From assembly GCF_026151205.1 (NCBI RefSeq), contig NC_087076.1:19833919-19897918 (forward strand): 64,000 nt of DNA. Reading direction: 5' to 3'. Source of the stretch: Bolinopsis microptera (lineage: Eukaryota > Ctenophora > Tentaculata > Lobata > Bolinopsidae). Of this stretch, positions 12,085 through 22,827 are shown piece by piece. The position numbers and the translations under genes are program-made. The notes under the pieces are model-generated. The model ran no database searches. It saw only the letters and a list, made by a program, of their open reading frames with translations, and was not told the origin of the DNA. Numbering within the stretch: the first letter of the stretch is position 1; each line of letters starts with the position of its first letter.

Positions 12085-13304
12085 ATGCTAGACTACTTGC
12101 TCAGTTTGTTATCCTCCTTCAGAAAGCACTTTAAACCTCTGAAGAAGCTGGGGTCAGGATCGTTCGGGGAAGTGTATCTGGTCCAGAGAAGGTCTACAAA
12201 GCAGTTATACGTTACCAAGACAGTGAAGAAGAAGTATATCACTAAGTGGGGGGATAAGGAGGAGGGGACCGGGACTCCTTTACCTATGGAAATATCTAAC
12301 ATGCTTACCCTCGATCATCCTAACATAGGTAAGCTTTGTTTCTTATTTGTACTTTTTCTGTGGCCCACCTGCGATTATCTTTATCCTCTATAGCTGCTGA
12401 AATTAGACCGTTGAAATGCAACCTTTTCGGGATTCATAATTCTATTTTCTCTTCACATTAATAATAATCCTTATAGTTGAACTGCACGGTTACATGGCCA
12501 ACTCTACCTCCTGGATCCTAGTAATGGAACACTCTCCCAACTACTGTGATGTCCGCCAGTTTGTGAGACGGTACGGCGCATTCACCGAGAAACTAGCCAA
12601 ACACGTTTACATTCAGGTGGGTTATAAGTCAAGTGTGTTACAAAGAATAATCGTTCATATTATCATAGGGTGCAGGTGCCAGTAATGATTCGAATAACAA
12701 TCTTGCCGGCCCAATCAATTGGCATTTTCATCACTTTTTGACTTTCATGATGAATCTTAAAGTTCCAACTTTCAATATACAAGGTGCTTTAAAGTCTTGT
12801 AAGGATGTATCAAAATGTTTAACGTTAACAATGTTTCAATGACAGGTCTACAACGCAGTACGACACTGTTTCAACCAGGGAGTGCACCACCGTGACATAA
12901 AGGACCAGAACATTCTCATCAACAAACGAACAGGGCACGTGAAACTTATTGACTTCGGTAGTTCCAGTCGAGGTTCCCTGACCCAAAGTTACACAGACAT
13001 CAGTGGAACTTTACTCTACCTACCCCCTGAACACTTTAACTCTGATAAGAGCTGCTTGCCCTATGATGGTGCGGTGTGGAGCATGGCGTGTGTTCTATTC
13101 GTCATGGTCTCTGCTAGAGACCCGTTTAAGAGTATTGCTCAGGTGCTGACGAGGAATATAGGGTTACAGTTACCCGGACATTTGAGCACAGAGTGTAAAT
13201 TCTTCTTGTTGCATTGTTTGCGGAAGGATAGGACTGAGAGGCTACATTTTTGTGACATTCCCTTACATCTTTGGGTGTTGACTTTTCCTGGTTTTGAATC
13301 TTGA
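12085..13304 (+). CDS. PIM-like serine/threonine kinase
   Basis: Three exons (12085-12328, 12477-12616, 12846-13304) join with matching phases into 280 aa. All kinase landmarks are present: glycine loop GSGSFGEV (residues 23-30), catalytic Lys45 in YVTKTVKK, HHRDIKDQN with Asp145, and DFG at 164-166. The sequence AVRHC, GVHHRDIKDQNILI, VKLIDFGSS and GTLLYLPPEH follows the PIM kinase pattern, and the length is close to the roughly 310 aa of PIM1. PIM kinases are constitutively active cytosolic or nuclear kinases controlled mainly by their level, which suits a TATA promoter with nearby E-boxes. An AATAAA lies at 13437, 133 bp after the stop. Exon 2 was partly duplicated about 1.4 kb downstream (13990-14146). 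Assignment to the PIM group is likely; orthology to one vertebrate PIM is not implied. Confidence 0.85.
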
Positions 13305-13436
13305 GATTTATTGTTTTGACTTTTAAAAACGTATGTTAATACTTGTGACGTGATATATGTTAGTAATTATGGTTTGAGATTTTTTTGATTTTTACAACGA
13401 TTTTGTTTGAAGTGTACGACTACGATGATTTAACTT

Positions 13437-13442
13437 AATAAA
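13437..13442 (+). terminator. polyadenylation signal of the kinase gene
   Basis: AATAAA lies 133 bp beyond the kinase stop codon. Confidence 0.6.
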
Positions 13443-13624
13443 GGATTATTGTGCATAACTTTACAGTTTACTTTCCACTCACAGTCGATAATGTTTTCTA
13501 CGATTTTAATAAGGTCAACAAATCATCGTCGAATAACTTATAATTTGCTACAATCACTCTTGCCGAGCATTCAAACTGATCATGCTATTTAAATTTTCAA
13601 TATGCGATAATCTAGATTTTCTAT

Positions 13625-13988
13625 TTTTTTAAATCTCACACTTATTTTACTTCGGAGTATTCCAACAGCCACATTGTTACACAAGTGTAACTAGCCAATT
13701 ACAGGAAGCCGAAGGATTTAATTAGGCCAGTGACGGTTAAGGTAGTGTGTACCATACTTTCTTCGCCCGAGACTTCGCTGCAATGGACAGCTTCTCATTT
13801 AACCCTCACACACGATTTCTCGAATATTCGGCTGAGTAGACCGGGGGGCTGCATAGACCACTCAGGATCTTTAGCTGAATGTAGACGACACTCACCCCAC
13901 GACTAGGCAGGCAGTGGGTTTCGAACTCGCAATCTCACGATTACAAATCCGATGATTAACCAACTACGCTACCTCATACCTGGCCGTT
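13625..13988 (-). mobile_element. tRNA-derived SINE, copy 1 (diverged)
   Basis: On the minus strand this is the same SINE as at 48857 and 50330. It has a tRNA-like head with A box (TAGCGCAGTTGG-like) and B box (GAGTTCGAAACCC), a roughly 280-bp body, and a short poly-A tail that appears as T7 at 13624-13630. It differs from the two array copies by many substitutions and short indels, so it is older. The 5' end joins the copied kinase sequence. Confidence 0.85.
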
Positions 13989-13989
13989 A

Positions 13990-14146
13990 AATGGAACACT
14001 CTCCCAACTACTGTGATGTCCGCCAGTTTGTGAGACGGTACGGCGCATTCACCGAGAAACTAGCCAAACACGTTTACATTCAGGTGGGTATAAGTCAAGT
14101 GTGTTACAAAGAATAATCGTTCATATTATCATAGGGTGCCAGTAAT
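13990..14146 (+). pseudogene. duplicated fragment of kinase exon 2 and intron 2
   Basis: This matches 12523-12686 with only a 1-bp and a 6-bp deletion. It starts inside exon 2 (AATGGAACACTCTCCC), runs through the exon end and its GT donor, and continues into intron 2. Because intron is included, the template was genomic DNA or unspliced RNA. It cannot encode a kinase. Confidence 0.85.
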
Positions 14147-14532
14147 TTAAATTTTCAATATGCGATAATCTAGATTTTCTATAATTTTTCGATAATGGAT
14201 CCTACTCTGAGGGAGGAATTAAGAGACAGCAGTCCATAATTAAATGAATCATTAAGTAATATATCAACCAAGACATCAATAGGAATTAAGCAAACATATT
14301 GTCATAATAAAGCAGAACAGTGCATGTAAAAGGTCACTTTTAAAATTGGGTACTGCTAAGTTCGCGTCGTTTCTTTGATCCTAAAATTCCTCCAAAATAA
14401 TTTAAGATATGGTCAGCTTATCAGATAGCTAGCAGAAAATGAAATGTATCCATCGAAATAGTGTCTGTTGATAAAAGTTATGAATTTAGTTTACTGTTTC
14501 AAAAGGCAGTTCTTCGACAGATATCGGTTTAA

Positions 14533-14538
14533 TTTATT
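14533..14538 (-). terminator. polyadenylation signal of the LURP-one-related gene
   Basis: AATAAA on the minus strand, about 70 bp beyond the stop codon at 14608. Confidence 0.5.
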
Positions 14539-14607
14539 CAAGATGAGAGGTGATTCATCATCAGCAGCACTAAATAACATAACTGTAAGTTTGGTTTCCA
14601 CTAAACT

Positions 14608-15393
14608 CTAACTCTCGATATCTGACAGAGCATACTCGTACATGAGGGTAATAGCCACCATGAACAGCACATCCACTCCAGGGTTCACAGTTACAGAGTA
14701 ATTATCAGGCTCCACCAGAACATCTGAGTTACTGGACATGGCTCTCTTGGAGACCTCCGCGTACACCTCGCTGGTAACCTCGTCGAACACCTTGAAGTCG
14801 CGCCCTGTGCTGTCTGATTTGATGTACAGGACCGGTCTCATGTGTTCGTATTTAGTGTCGTCATCTTCATGCGGGTATGGGTGATCGTATACGTACAACT
14901 GCGCTTTTTTCTTCAACATGGTGAACTCAAAGACGAGTGTTGCAAGTCTGGACTCTAGTTTCGGTCCGGAGTTTAAATGCCAGGTGGGGTGAAGGGAGAG
15001 GAGTTTCTTCTTCAGCTTTACTAGATCCTCCCCTGCTATGTCAGTGATCACATGCTTCCCCCGCATCGTCTTCATTGGGTTGCTTACCTTGAAGAACTCA
15101 GTGTTCTGCTGGTCGTATACCTTGAAGCAGTTGTCCCGGTTCATGCGGACTTTCTCTCGGATTATGAATGTTTTAGGGACATTCAGGCAGAATTTAGGGC
15201 CAAAAAGGACGCATTTTGGAGGATCTTTAGTGAAATACTGAGGAGGAATGTTGAGGTAAGGGTTGGAGTCCGTCTCACCATCGTCCAGAGGGTAGTGCTG
15301 TCGTTCAGTTGTCATTATCACATCATCTGGAGGGGTTCGTAGGTTAGTGATTGACTCGTAGTCGAGAGAAAATAAGATTATTATAGATAACAT
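14608..15393 (-). CDS. LURP-one-related (tubby-like fold) protein
   Basis: A single intronless frame of 261 aa. After an N-terminal extension of about 60 residues, the sequence follows the LOR/DUF567 beta-barrel pattern: RMNRDNCFKVYDQQN, FFKVSNPMKTMRGKHVITDI, LVKLKKKLLSLHPTWHL, then DFKVFDEVTSEVYAEVSKRA, and the characteristic NYSVTVNPGVDVLFMVAITL near the C-terminus. This fold is shared with tubby C-terminal domains and phospholipid scramblases and suggests phosphoinositide or membrane-lipid binding; LOR proteins are best known from plants and fungi. The N-terminal MLSIIILF start is weak. A second Met (MTTERQHYPL) about 26 residues in is an equally good start and would remove the hydrophobic start. 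Biochemical role here is unknown. Confidence 0.75.
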   Translation of the reverse strand: MLSIIILFSLDYESITNLRTPPDDVIMTTERQHYPLDDGETDSNPYLNIPPQYFTKDPPKCVLFGPKFCLNVPKTFIIREKVRMNRDNCFKVYDQQNTEFFKVSNPMKTMRGKHVITDIAGEDLVKLKKKLLSLHPTWHLNSGPKLESRLATLVFEFTMLKKKAQLYVYDHPYPHEDDDTKYEHMRPVLYIKSDSTGRDFKVFDEVTSEVYAEVSKRAMSSNSDVLVEPDNYSVTVNPGVDVLFMVAITLMYEYALSDIES

Positions 15394-15848
15394 TTTACAA
15401 AAATCAAAGACAAAACATTCAGCTTTCAGTTACTCGGCTAAATTAAAACCCAAAGAAATGTCAGTTTACTCAGCTAAATTAAAGAAAGTAGTTACTGGGC
15501 TAGGATGTTATATTCCAATGAGCTGTATTTGAACGTCGTCACTGTAAAATAGCCTGCTAGTACTTAGGAACTAACCACTATCTTCTATCTTAATTAACAC
15601 ATCTAGATTCCAGAACAATTGCGCACGCAAATATCATGTACTGCTTGATACTTGGCGCAAACACGAAGACGCTCTCACTAGTCTCAGAAAGTTAATCTCT
15701 CAGCACTTTTTTATTTAGACCACATAATTCTAAGAAGTTATCAGTTAGGCAGAGAGAGAGGCTCAATATTCAGTTTTAACCGGGAGTGGAGCAGCAAACA
15801 GGAAACAGCTGCAACTAATAACGTATTATGACAAACAGTATTATGACA
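15394..15848. other. upstream region of the LURP-one-related gene
   Basis: No gene is seen. A short direct repeat (cagttactcggctaaattaaa / cagtttactcagctaaatta) lies at about 15426-15483. This stretch may hold the promoter of the minus-strand gene. Confidence 0.3.
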
Positions 15849-15920
15849 TACAGTAAAACCACGATATACCGTACAGTCTGAGGAAAAGAAAATTGTACGG
15901 TAAATCGGGGTTTTACTGTA
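15849..15920. mobile_element. MITE, CAGTRAAACC family, copy 2
   Basis: A 68-bp element (15851-15918) with termini CAGTAAAACC and GGTTTTACTG, flanked by TA on both sides. It is almost only terminal repeats, the shortest of the three copies. Confidence 0.75.
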
Positions 15921-15925
15921 CTAAC

Positions 15926-16543
15926 AATGAAGTTGTATAGACAGTTTTTGGGTTTTTCCAAATAGTTTCTGATTATTCTGATTTGCGACAAATGATATTG
16001 CACTGTTAGGATAAACGACGTTTCAAAGTAACAACTTCTTATTCATGCTGACAAAATTGGTAAATATGTGAGAAAACTGTCTCATAAAATTTATTAATCA
16101 AAAATGGCTAAACGACAACAAATTGTTCAAATACTCGACTAAAATTAGAATCAAAATCTATATATATACAACACTACTCGATCTGCTATTCAATAAACTT
16201 AAAACATCCACTAAACAGCAAGTACGTGATTGTGATCGTGTGATGGAATGACATGTACAGTGATAACAGATGATTTAAGATGTAAGTGATAACAGATGAT
16301 ATTGATAAGGTAAAAGATACAATACATGTGAGATGGTGTATACACAATGTGAGTGAAAATATAGTGAGTGGTTACTGATTGTGAGCGAGATGTGAAAAAA
16401 CATTAAAACTTACTACTGCTAGAAAACTTAAACTGTATGCAATAAAAAGGGAATGAAACTAAAATATCTAAAATTCTTCAGTACTAGCTATGATAAAACG
16501 TTTAATAGTATCCAGTTCTTCTCTCTTGTTAAATGAAGTTGTA
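15926..16543 (-). mobile_element. Penelope-like retroelement, 5'-truncated copy 2
   Basis: The same 3' end as copy 1 (1054 onward), almost identical, but cut off after about 594 bp, inside the end of the endonuclease coding region. It is flanked by the 12-bp direct repeat AATGAAGTTGTA at 15926-15937 and 16532-16543. Compared with copy 1 it has two small insertions, one in the GATAACAGATGAT repeat. Only the last few codons remain. Confidence 0.85.
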
Positions 16544-16686
16544 GTAGTACGGCAAACCATTTATTTCAGAAATTATCTAGATTACTTATTAATTAATCGC
16601 TTCAATTACCGTTTTAACTGGAGTCAACAGGACATGTCGCAAGTATATATATAATCATAGGATACCCTGGAGCTTCTAGTGAAGAA

Positions 16687-16725
16687 GCCGCAAAGCAAGA
16701 TATCACTGATATCTTGCTTTGCGAC
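16687..16725. repeat. 39-bp palindrome
   Basis: Arms of 18 bp (GCCGCAAAGCAAGATATC and its complement with one mismatch) are separated by 3 bp. Confidence 0.9.
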
Positions 16726-16858
16726 TTGTTGACTAAAAGGTAAAGCGAGACTGTGCTAACAATGCAATTACCATCACGGATATTTGCTACCAACAAAAAC
16801 TACAGAACACGTTGTAGTAAATAGTTGTACTCAACAATGTGGCCTCAAAAACTAGTCT

Positions 16859-16917
16859 GGTATGTAAAACATGTGCTGTAGGTATGTAAAACATGTGCTG
16901 TAGGTATGTAAAACATT
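16859..16917. repeat. 22-bp tandem repeat, 2.5 copies
   Basis: The unit starting GGTATGTAAAACATGTGCTG occurs twice exactly and a third time in part. Confidence 0.9.
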
Positions 16918-17299
16918 GTGACTGTGAGTGGGATAATCGCGCACAAATAGTCAACATCTGTAATTAGTAATGCTCACCACTGTACTCTAGAGCAACGTAT
17001 CTCGATATGTAAGGTAGTTCAACTGGATAAAATACAGTAGTTATTGACTGATGTACTCAGCTTGCAGCACTGTACTTCAAAGATGATTGACATATAATGC
17101 TTAAAGCTCCGTACAGCGCGACCAAATGATCACTACTATAACTGGTCAGCATGCTCAGTTGGTGGAATTATAATGATACTGAAAAATAAGAATAAAACCG
17201 TAGCTAGTTTTGAGATAAAATAAAAGGAAATATGGAAAACCACCGACCACAATTAAACCTCCACCCACAAACAATTAAACTATCAACGAGTAAACTTAA

Positions 17300-17366
17300 A
17301 GTAAGTAATCTGCTTGCAGCGATCATTCGAGTAAAGTAGGTAATCTGCTTGCAGCGATCATTCGAC
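17300..17366. repeat. direct repeat, about 34 bp, 2 copies
   Basis: GTAATCTGCTTGCAGCGATC with its flanks occurs twice in tandem. Confidence 0.85.
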
Positions 17367-18488
17367 CATTTTAGTAGTTATATGTCTGTTCCTTATTACT
17401 TAATGGTATTTAACCTATTTAGATAAAGCTCATATGTGTGGTCATTGCAATGAAGCATGGTATGACGAAGTGAAGGAGGCAGAAAGAGAGGGAGGACTGT
17501 GCTTTCAGTTGACGATAATACGATATCAGGTTCTCACAGATGAATGTAAAACACAATAATTTCGCAACTATCTCAATTAAAAAATAGCAGGAAAATTATC
17601 GCAATTTTCCTACCATTTTCAACGCTATTTCAAGGCGAACATTGCGAACTAAAAACGTCATTCGGTATTCTGTAATTTTCAACAAGATGATCATTGTAAT
17701 TCAAAGATCGTAAATGGCCTATGTGGCACGGCGAAAATTGCTGAATAGCTTGAATAATGAAAACGTAGCCCTGACTATCTATCTGCTGTCATAACCAAAT
17801 ATTCCAATTCATCAAGAATTGTCAAATATTGTGTGTCATTATATATGACAATGTATAATCTTCTGGAATCTTCTAGATTCTACATTGCACGCACAGCCAC
17901 ATTGGAGCTGTTCCAGTAAAGTTCATGGGTTGTGACAAAATATACTGTGGTTAATCATCGACATCAGATTAATAGGGCTACGACTGTATAAATCACGTGA
18001 TCACAGACAGAGCCCATTCCCATAAAATTTTAACAAATACAAGATAGCTTAAAACTTAGACCCTGATTAAACGGTACATGCTCCAGCATGTGCTGCAGTA
18101 CACAAAGAATGTGCAATACATTTCCTCGGTATGGTATAATAATATATAGAGGGATGGTTCATACTATTATATAATGGAAGATTGGGAGCTCCTAAGTCAC
18201 TAATTGTGGTATATAAAAAACAAGTGTCTAGACAGCTAAGTACACTGAGTAATCCATGACAGCTACACTCTGTACCAATACCAAGGACCAGTGTACCTGT
18301 GCAGCTCGTACAGATGCAGAGGGAGAGAGTGAGCGTGTATGTTTACAAGGTTTACAGATGTATGTAACAAAGATATGTTTAGAGCGGGCTAGTTTTGTAA
18401 GGAAGCAAGTAACGACCAGCCCTAATCACACAGGGTCGTGACCAGCTCCACTGAGTTAGATTGTAAACAATGAGATGGTTTAGAGTGG

Positions 18489-18588
18489 CCAGTAACTAGG
18501 GAGTAACTTAGAAGTAACTAAGCAGTAACTAGGGAGTACACAATACACATTGAGTAACTTATGAGTAACTAGGGAGTAACTAATAATA
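18489..18588. repeat. imperfect AGTAACTAGGG repeats
   Basis: Seven or so copies of AGTAACTNNGNAG-like units, with variable spacers. Confidence 0.7.
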
Positions 18589-19097
18589 AAGCAAGCTCGA
18601 CCACTACAAGTACAAACTAAGCTACAGACTGTTAAGAATGAGGTCATGACTGTTAAGATGCTTGTTTTCTAAGTAGAAAGTAAAGACTGAGTACGTGGCT
18701 ACTTAGCAAAGTTGTTACAAGTTAGGATATAACCGAGGAATTAGTAAGGAATTACTAAGAGTGTAGTCCGCTCCGTCCCGGATACGTATAGAACGATTAG
18801 ATCTGTACAATCGTACTGAAGTGACATTAACGGCACGGTTCATAGCTTACTTTTAAGACTTTTATCCGTCACAGAATAGCTTTACCGGGTTGCTGTATTG
18901 GTGTAGTAAGAGAAAGGGTCGTCTCATTATTGTTAATTCCTTAGTTGTAGTGAACGTATGGAACTATACGTGAATGTCAAAATGCTAAGTTCACCACAAC
19001 CAAGGTTATTAGCGCCGTCGACTACCATGAGCCTTAGTCCTTTCTCAGCTCTGTCTGCAGACAAAACAAAAACCTTTCAGGAAAATTTGAAAAAGAC

Positions 19098-19218
19098 GTG
19101 CGCCACTAAACGTGCTAAAATACGTGCCACTAAACGCGCGCCACTAAACGTGCTAAAATACGTGCCACTAAACGCGCGCCACTAAACGCGCCACTAAACG
19201 CGCGCCACTAAACGCGCT
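19098..19218. repeat. GC-rich tandem repeat (GCCACTAAACGCGC)
   Basis: Repeated GCCACTAAACG units alternate with TGCTAAAATAC linkers in a locally CpG-rich block of about 120 bp. Confidence 0.85.
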
Positions 19219-19614
19219 AAGTTTTGAAGTAAATAAAAGAGACCTGCTGACAGATTTTGCCGATGACAATATGGTAAGACGAGAACACAGAGTCTAATGA
19301 CATGTTTGTCGTGTTGGAAATCTTCTAATCGACCAAAGAACTGCTTTAAATGTGTTATTTAAACTGATGATTTAAAGATTACGGAGGTTTAGTGCCCAGT
19401 ATGAATCATTTATAATTGCTATGAGTGCACCACTCTTACAGAGAAAGCAAGTATCGCTTACATGCCCACTTAAGAATAAGAGCCTAAATAGGACTCGTCT
19501 AGAACTGAAACTAAGTCTGGGTCTTACTTTTAGTTTGCAAATACCACACCACACTTCCCAGGACCCTACATTAGAAAATCTTTCTAGAGGATTCCATCGA
19601 CAAACACCCCCGGT

Positions 19615-20206
19615 GACCGACAACTAAGAACCTCACATTCTGGGCTCCCGCAGGTATCACATATCAGTAGCTGTGTATTATGAAGTATAATATTAAGAAA
19701 TGTTCGAGCTCTCGGCTCTATTATACGTTTACATAACGGATGTGAGCCGGGTCCGAAAGGGGCTGATTCTCGTATCAGCCACTGCGATACCATATTCACC
19801 GTGATTGGATCTGCCTATTGTTTATTCGACTGCTTTTGGACGGTTATAGTTGGTTAGCTAGTTAGAATAAGATGTCGGCCCCCCTATTGTTAATGATATG
19901 GTTTAATTATGATCATACATGGTTTGTTATAGCTGTGGTACCTGGTTCGTTTACTACCGCCCTGCTTGCGGAGGAGGATCCCAGAACAGAACGCTACCGA
20001 ACATGGAATCTCTCGCCCAGGTGGTACAACGCAGTAGAGCCACGGCGTCCGGATCTGCACAGCACATGTTTAAAGTATCTCCAGAGGTTCTTAGTTGTCG
20101 GGGATATGTAATGCTTGGTTCTTAGTTGTCGGAGCTGATTGCATTTCCCAAGCTAGCATGCTAATTAGTTAACTAGGTAACATTGACAGGTTCTTAGTTG
20201 TCGGTC
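19615..20206. mobile_element. 592-bp inverted-repeat element, unknown family
   Basis: A perfect 19-bp inverted repeat, GACCGACAACTAAGAACCT at 19615-19633 and its complement at 20188-20206, encloses 554 bp. The right part has two more copies of the inner arm (GGTTCTTAGTTGTCGG) at about 20086 and 20117 in the same direction. No target-site duplication is evident. Open frames inside on both strands are short and not recognisable. Confidence 0.55.
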
Positions 20207-21751
20207 CGCGTCAGCCAACACCCCTATATCGCCATTCGATATATGTATGACGATACAGTGTGATTTGATACTGTATATATCAACATGTGATCCTTGTTAG
20301 AGAGAGAATATGGGTCAAAAGATCGCAAATAGTTTTTGGGCTGCACTCTGCCTAAACAAAAGGCTGAAGTTTTATCAAAACGACTACACTTCAATTGTAT
20401 TCTGTCCAATTTGCCAAAAATAACACAATGATCTCGGCTGATAAATCCAACTAAATTGCCCTATTCGAATCACGACATGTTTTCCAGTGCAATGTTTAAT
20501 GCATTTTAATCTAATATTGCTCGTTATCTTTAATTAAGAATCGCTTGTAACTGAATTGTCGGAAATTTACAATTGGCACTGAGTCTTTGCACGGACTGTT
20601 TTCAATAGTTATATTATTATGTAATTGTATATGATTGCTTTGCTAGAATAAAACATGAAGATGCACCACGCATATTTCAAACAAAATATGGGTAATGACT
20701 GATGTGCATACAGTTTACTTCTCCAAGTTTAGAGTCTACTAAATGGTATAAACAAAATTTGTATTTTCCAAAAGTAAGATATTAGAATGTGCCTTGCCCA
20801 ACACCTTCCTTTTCTCACTTGTAATTTCCTCTTAAATTAGCTTCTCTATTTCTTTACTCTCTATAAATAATTCTATCCCCATGATTGCCGTTTTCTGACA
20901 TAATGTTGCCATGGGGTGGCAAGTCCCCATACATCGTGGTCCGGTAGGTTCACTGCGTCCTAATATGTGCTTAAAAAGACAATTTTTGAAATTCTGAATT
21001 CTTAAACCAACATTTTTTTTGCGTCAAGACTCTAGAAATATCTCTGAAAGTCTTCAGAACTAATCGCCAGAAACCTCCTTTTGGAACCACTTAAAATGCT
21101 ACAATTTGTCAAAAATATGTCAAATTTTTCAGTGGTCTTTAAGTACTTTTGTCAGAAAACGGCAGAAGATGGCATGCAGCGTCCATACTCCACATTTCCT
21201 GTCAATTAATTAAAATTGTACCTACTTGACGATCAACTAATTTGATAATTATATTACCTGGATTATAGTTCATAGAAGATAGTAAAATTATTAAAAAGGG
21301 AGTCTGAGCAGTCGTCAAGCGAGTGGAGGAGTGGCCCTGCCACTATTTTCATTTTAATAAAGTTATAACGGGTAGACCTTTTGTAGCTTTATAGCGAAGC
21401 TACTTCAGGCTCACAAATAGAAATTGCCGTCTAAGCGGCGTCTTATTGGTGACTTTGACTATGATAACCGTTTAAAACCGTATCATCTGAATGGAAAGTT
21501 CAAATTATCTTCCAGGTAAATTATTAAACGCTTGAAATGGAGTAATTTCACTTAACAATATTACAATAAAAAGATATAGTGTCTCATGACCCGCTACCAC
21601 GTGCAGTTCAAGGTATAGTGTTCACCCTCAGCTACAGTTATAATTGTTTAATAGCTGGTTAAACGGTAGGGCGGCTATTGATCATGTTGGTAATTAGGGC
21701 TCTGGTGGACTTCTATTGGACAATCCACTAAACCATGCATAAGACCTGGGA
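20207..21751. other. intergenic DNA with a dispersed repeat
   Basis: About 20495-20645 is related to 23108-23252: both have TTTTAATCTAAT near the start, AATTTACAATTGG in the middle and GATTGCTTTGCTAGA at the end, with clear divergence. This is an old dispersed or duplicated sequence. Nothing else is supported. Confidence 0.4.
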
Positions 21752-21761
21752 GGATATATAG
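21752..21761 (+). promoter_or_regulatory. TATA box of the partial secreted-protein gene
   Basis: GATATATAG lies about 30-36 bp upstream of the first ATG of the following gene. With this spacing the 5' leader would be very short. Confidence 0.4.
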
Positions 21762-21787
21762 TCCGAAAAATTGAACAATTTCAGTTC

Positions 21788-22827
21788 ATGTCTGTTCCGA
21801 GTTCAAACGTCGAATATTCCGCCTGCTTTAGTAGTCTGAATACAAGTGTTATAGTCGAAATGCTTGTGATAAGTGGTGATGCGAAAAACGTTTTCGCTGG
21901 AAAAAACACAAATGTTCCCCTCAAAGTCGCTGTGATTTTCTTCTGTCTAAACAACTTTCTAATTGCAGCTGATCAAGGTACATATTTGTAACCGATTTAC
22001 AGTAAAAATATGGATTTTGTTAAAATCTCATGGCTGAATCACTGCAATATCTACTGAATGTGTCAAATTTTGTAATAGATTCCTCTTTCCAAAAATTGTT
22101 GCCATTTTAAAAATGAAACGTTTCGAAATAATTTTATACCATAATCCATTGCAGTCTGGGAGCCAAAAAAGGATGAGTCCTATATCGACTTCAACTTCGA
22201 CGCCTACTCTCTTGAAATAAAAACCGACAGCGAGATAAACAGTAGTGAGTACATAAGCCTGCAGCTGTACGAAGCAATAAACTCTTATTCTGGGTGGATT
22301 AGAATCTTCTTCAATGACAAGATCCAATATAAGTTTGAATGGTGCAACGTTAGAACAGACTTTCCAGCTGATCTACCTACAGACAAAAACAAAGTATGGA
22401 GGATCACTAAAACTTCTGACCCTGGAATCATTATACACTGCAATGATATAGAGGTCCTCAACTTTTTATTTGCCTCACAGTGCACTGTAGCAACATGGGG
22501 GAACTTTTGGAAGAATGATGTGAATAAGATTATGTTTTTGAACAAAGATCATGCTGACTATTACAGAGCTGTACCTCGTCCAGGTACATATTATCATAAA
22601 GAAATTGCTGCTTTGCTCTTTCGGTATCAACATTGCTACTATTTCTTTAGTTCAAATTGAAAGTTCACAACTACTAAAGAATTACTTTGGAAGTAGTAGT
22701 AAAGAGCCAGATTAATTTAACAAACTAAGATTTAATTGTACAGATGGCTGCGTTCCTGGGTATTACAAAGAAGCTAACAAATGTGTTCTTTGCGTCGATA
22801 ACAGAGAATGTGATTCATCTGATTCAA
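21788..22827 (+). CDS. secreted or membrane protein, partial, related to the gene at 4817
   Basis: Exons 21788-21976, 22155-22583 and 22744-22827 join with GT-AG borders, all introns phase 1. The first exon has a hydrophobic run (KVAVIFFCLNNFLIAA) near its end that could be a signal peptide or anchor; it lies over 40 residues after the first ATG, so the true start is uncertain. Exon 2 encodes a beta-rich domain (YISLQLYEAINSYSGWIRIF, GIIIHCNDIEVLNF, NDVNKIMF, ADYYRA). Exon 3 starts a Cys-rich GCC2/GCC3-like repeat (GCVPGYYKEANKCVLC). The order, a beta-rich module followed by Cys repeats with phase-1 introns, parallels the gene at 4817. No later exon is visible after the donor at 22828, so the gene is truncated or continues with exons I cannot see. 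Confidence 0.5.

Larger units (their letters stand above)
13587..14182. repeat. composite SINE plus kinase-exon insertion between 38-bp repeats
   Basis: Identical 38-bp sequences (beginning ATTTAAATTTTCAATATGCG) lie at 13587-13624 and 14145-14182. Between them are a complete minus-strand SINE, whose poly-A end abuts the left repeat, and a copy of kinase exon 2 with flanking intron. The layout is that of one insertion with a long target-site duplication. Confidence 0.75.
16544..19614. other. gene-poor AT-rich stretch with short repeats
   Basis: No exon can be supported. Open frames of 60-83 codons here lack domains, splice structure and codon bias. Short tandem and inverted repeats inside it are listed separately. 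A TCACGTGA palindrome lies at about 17995. Confidence 0.4.

Noticed and set aside
19372..20125. Overlapping frames of 68-83 codons on both strands
   Set aside because: They mirror each other across the 19-bp inverted repeat and show no conserved domain.
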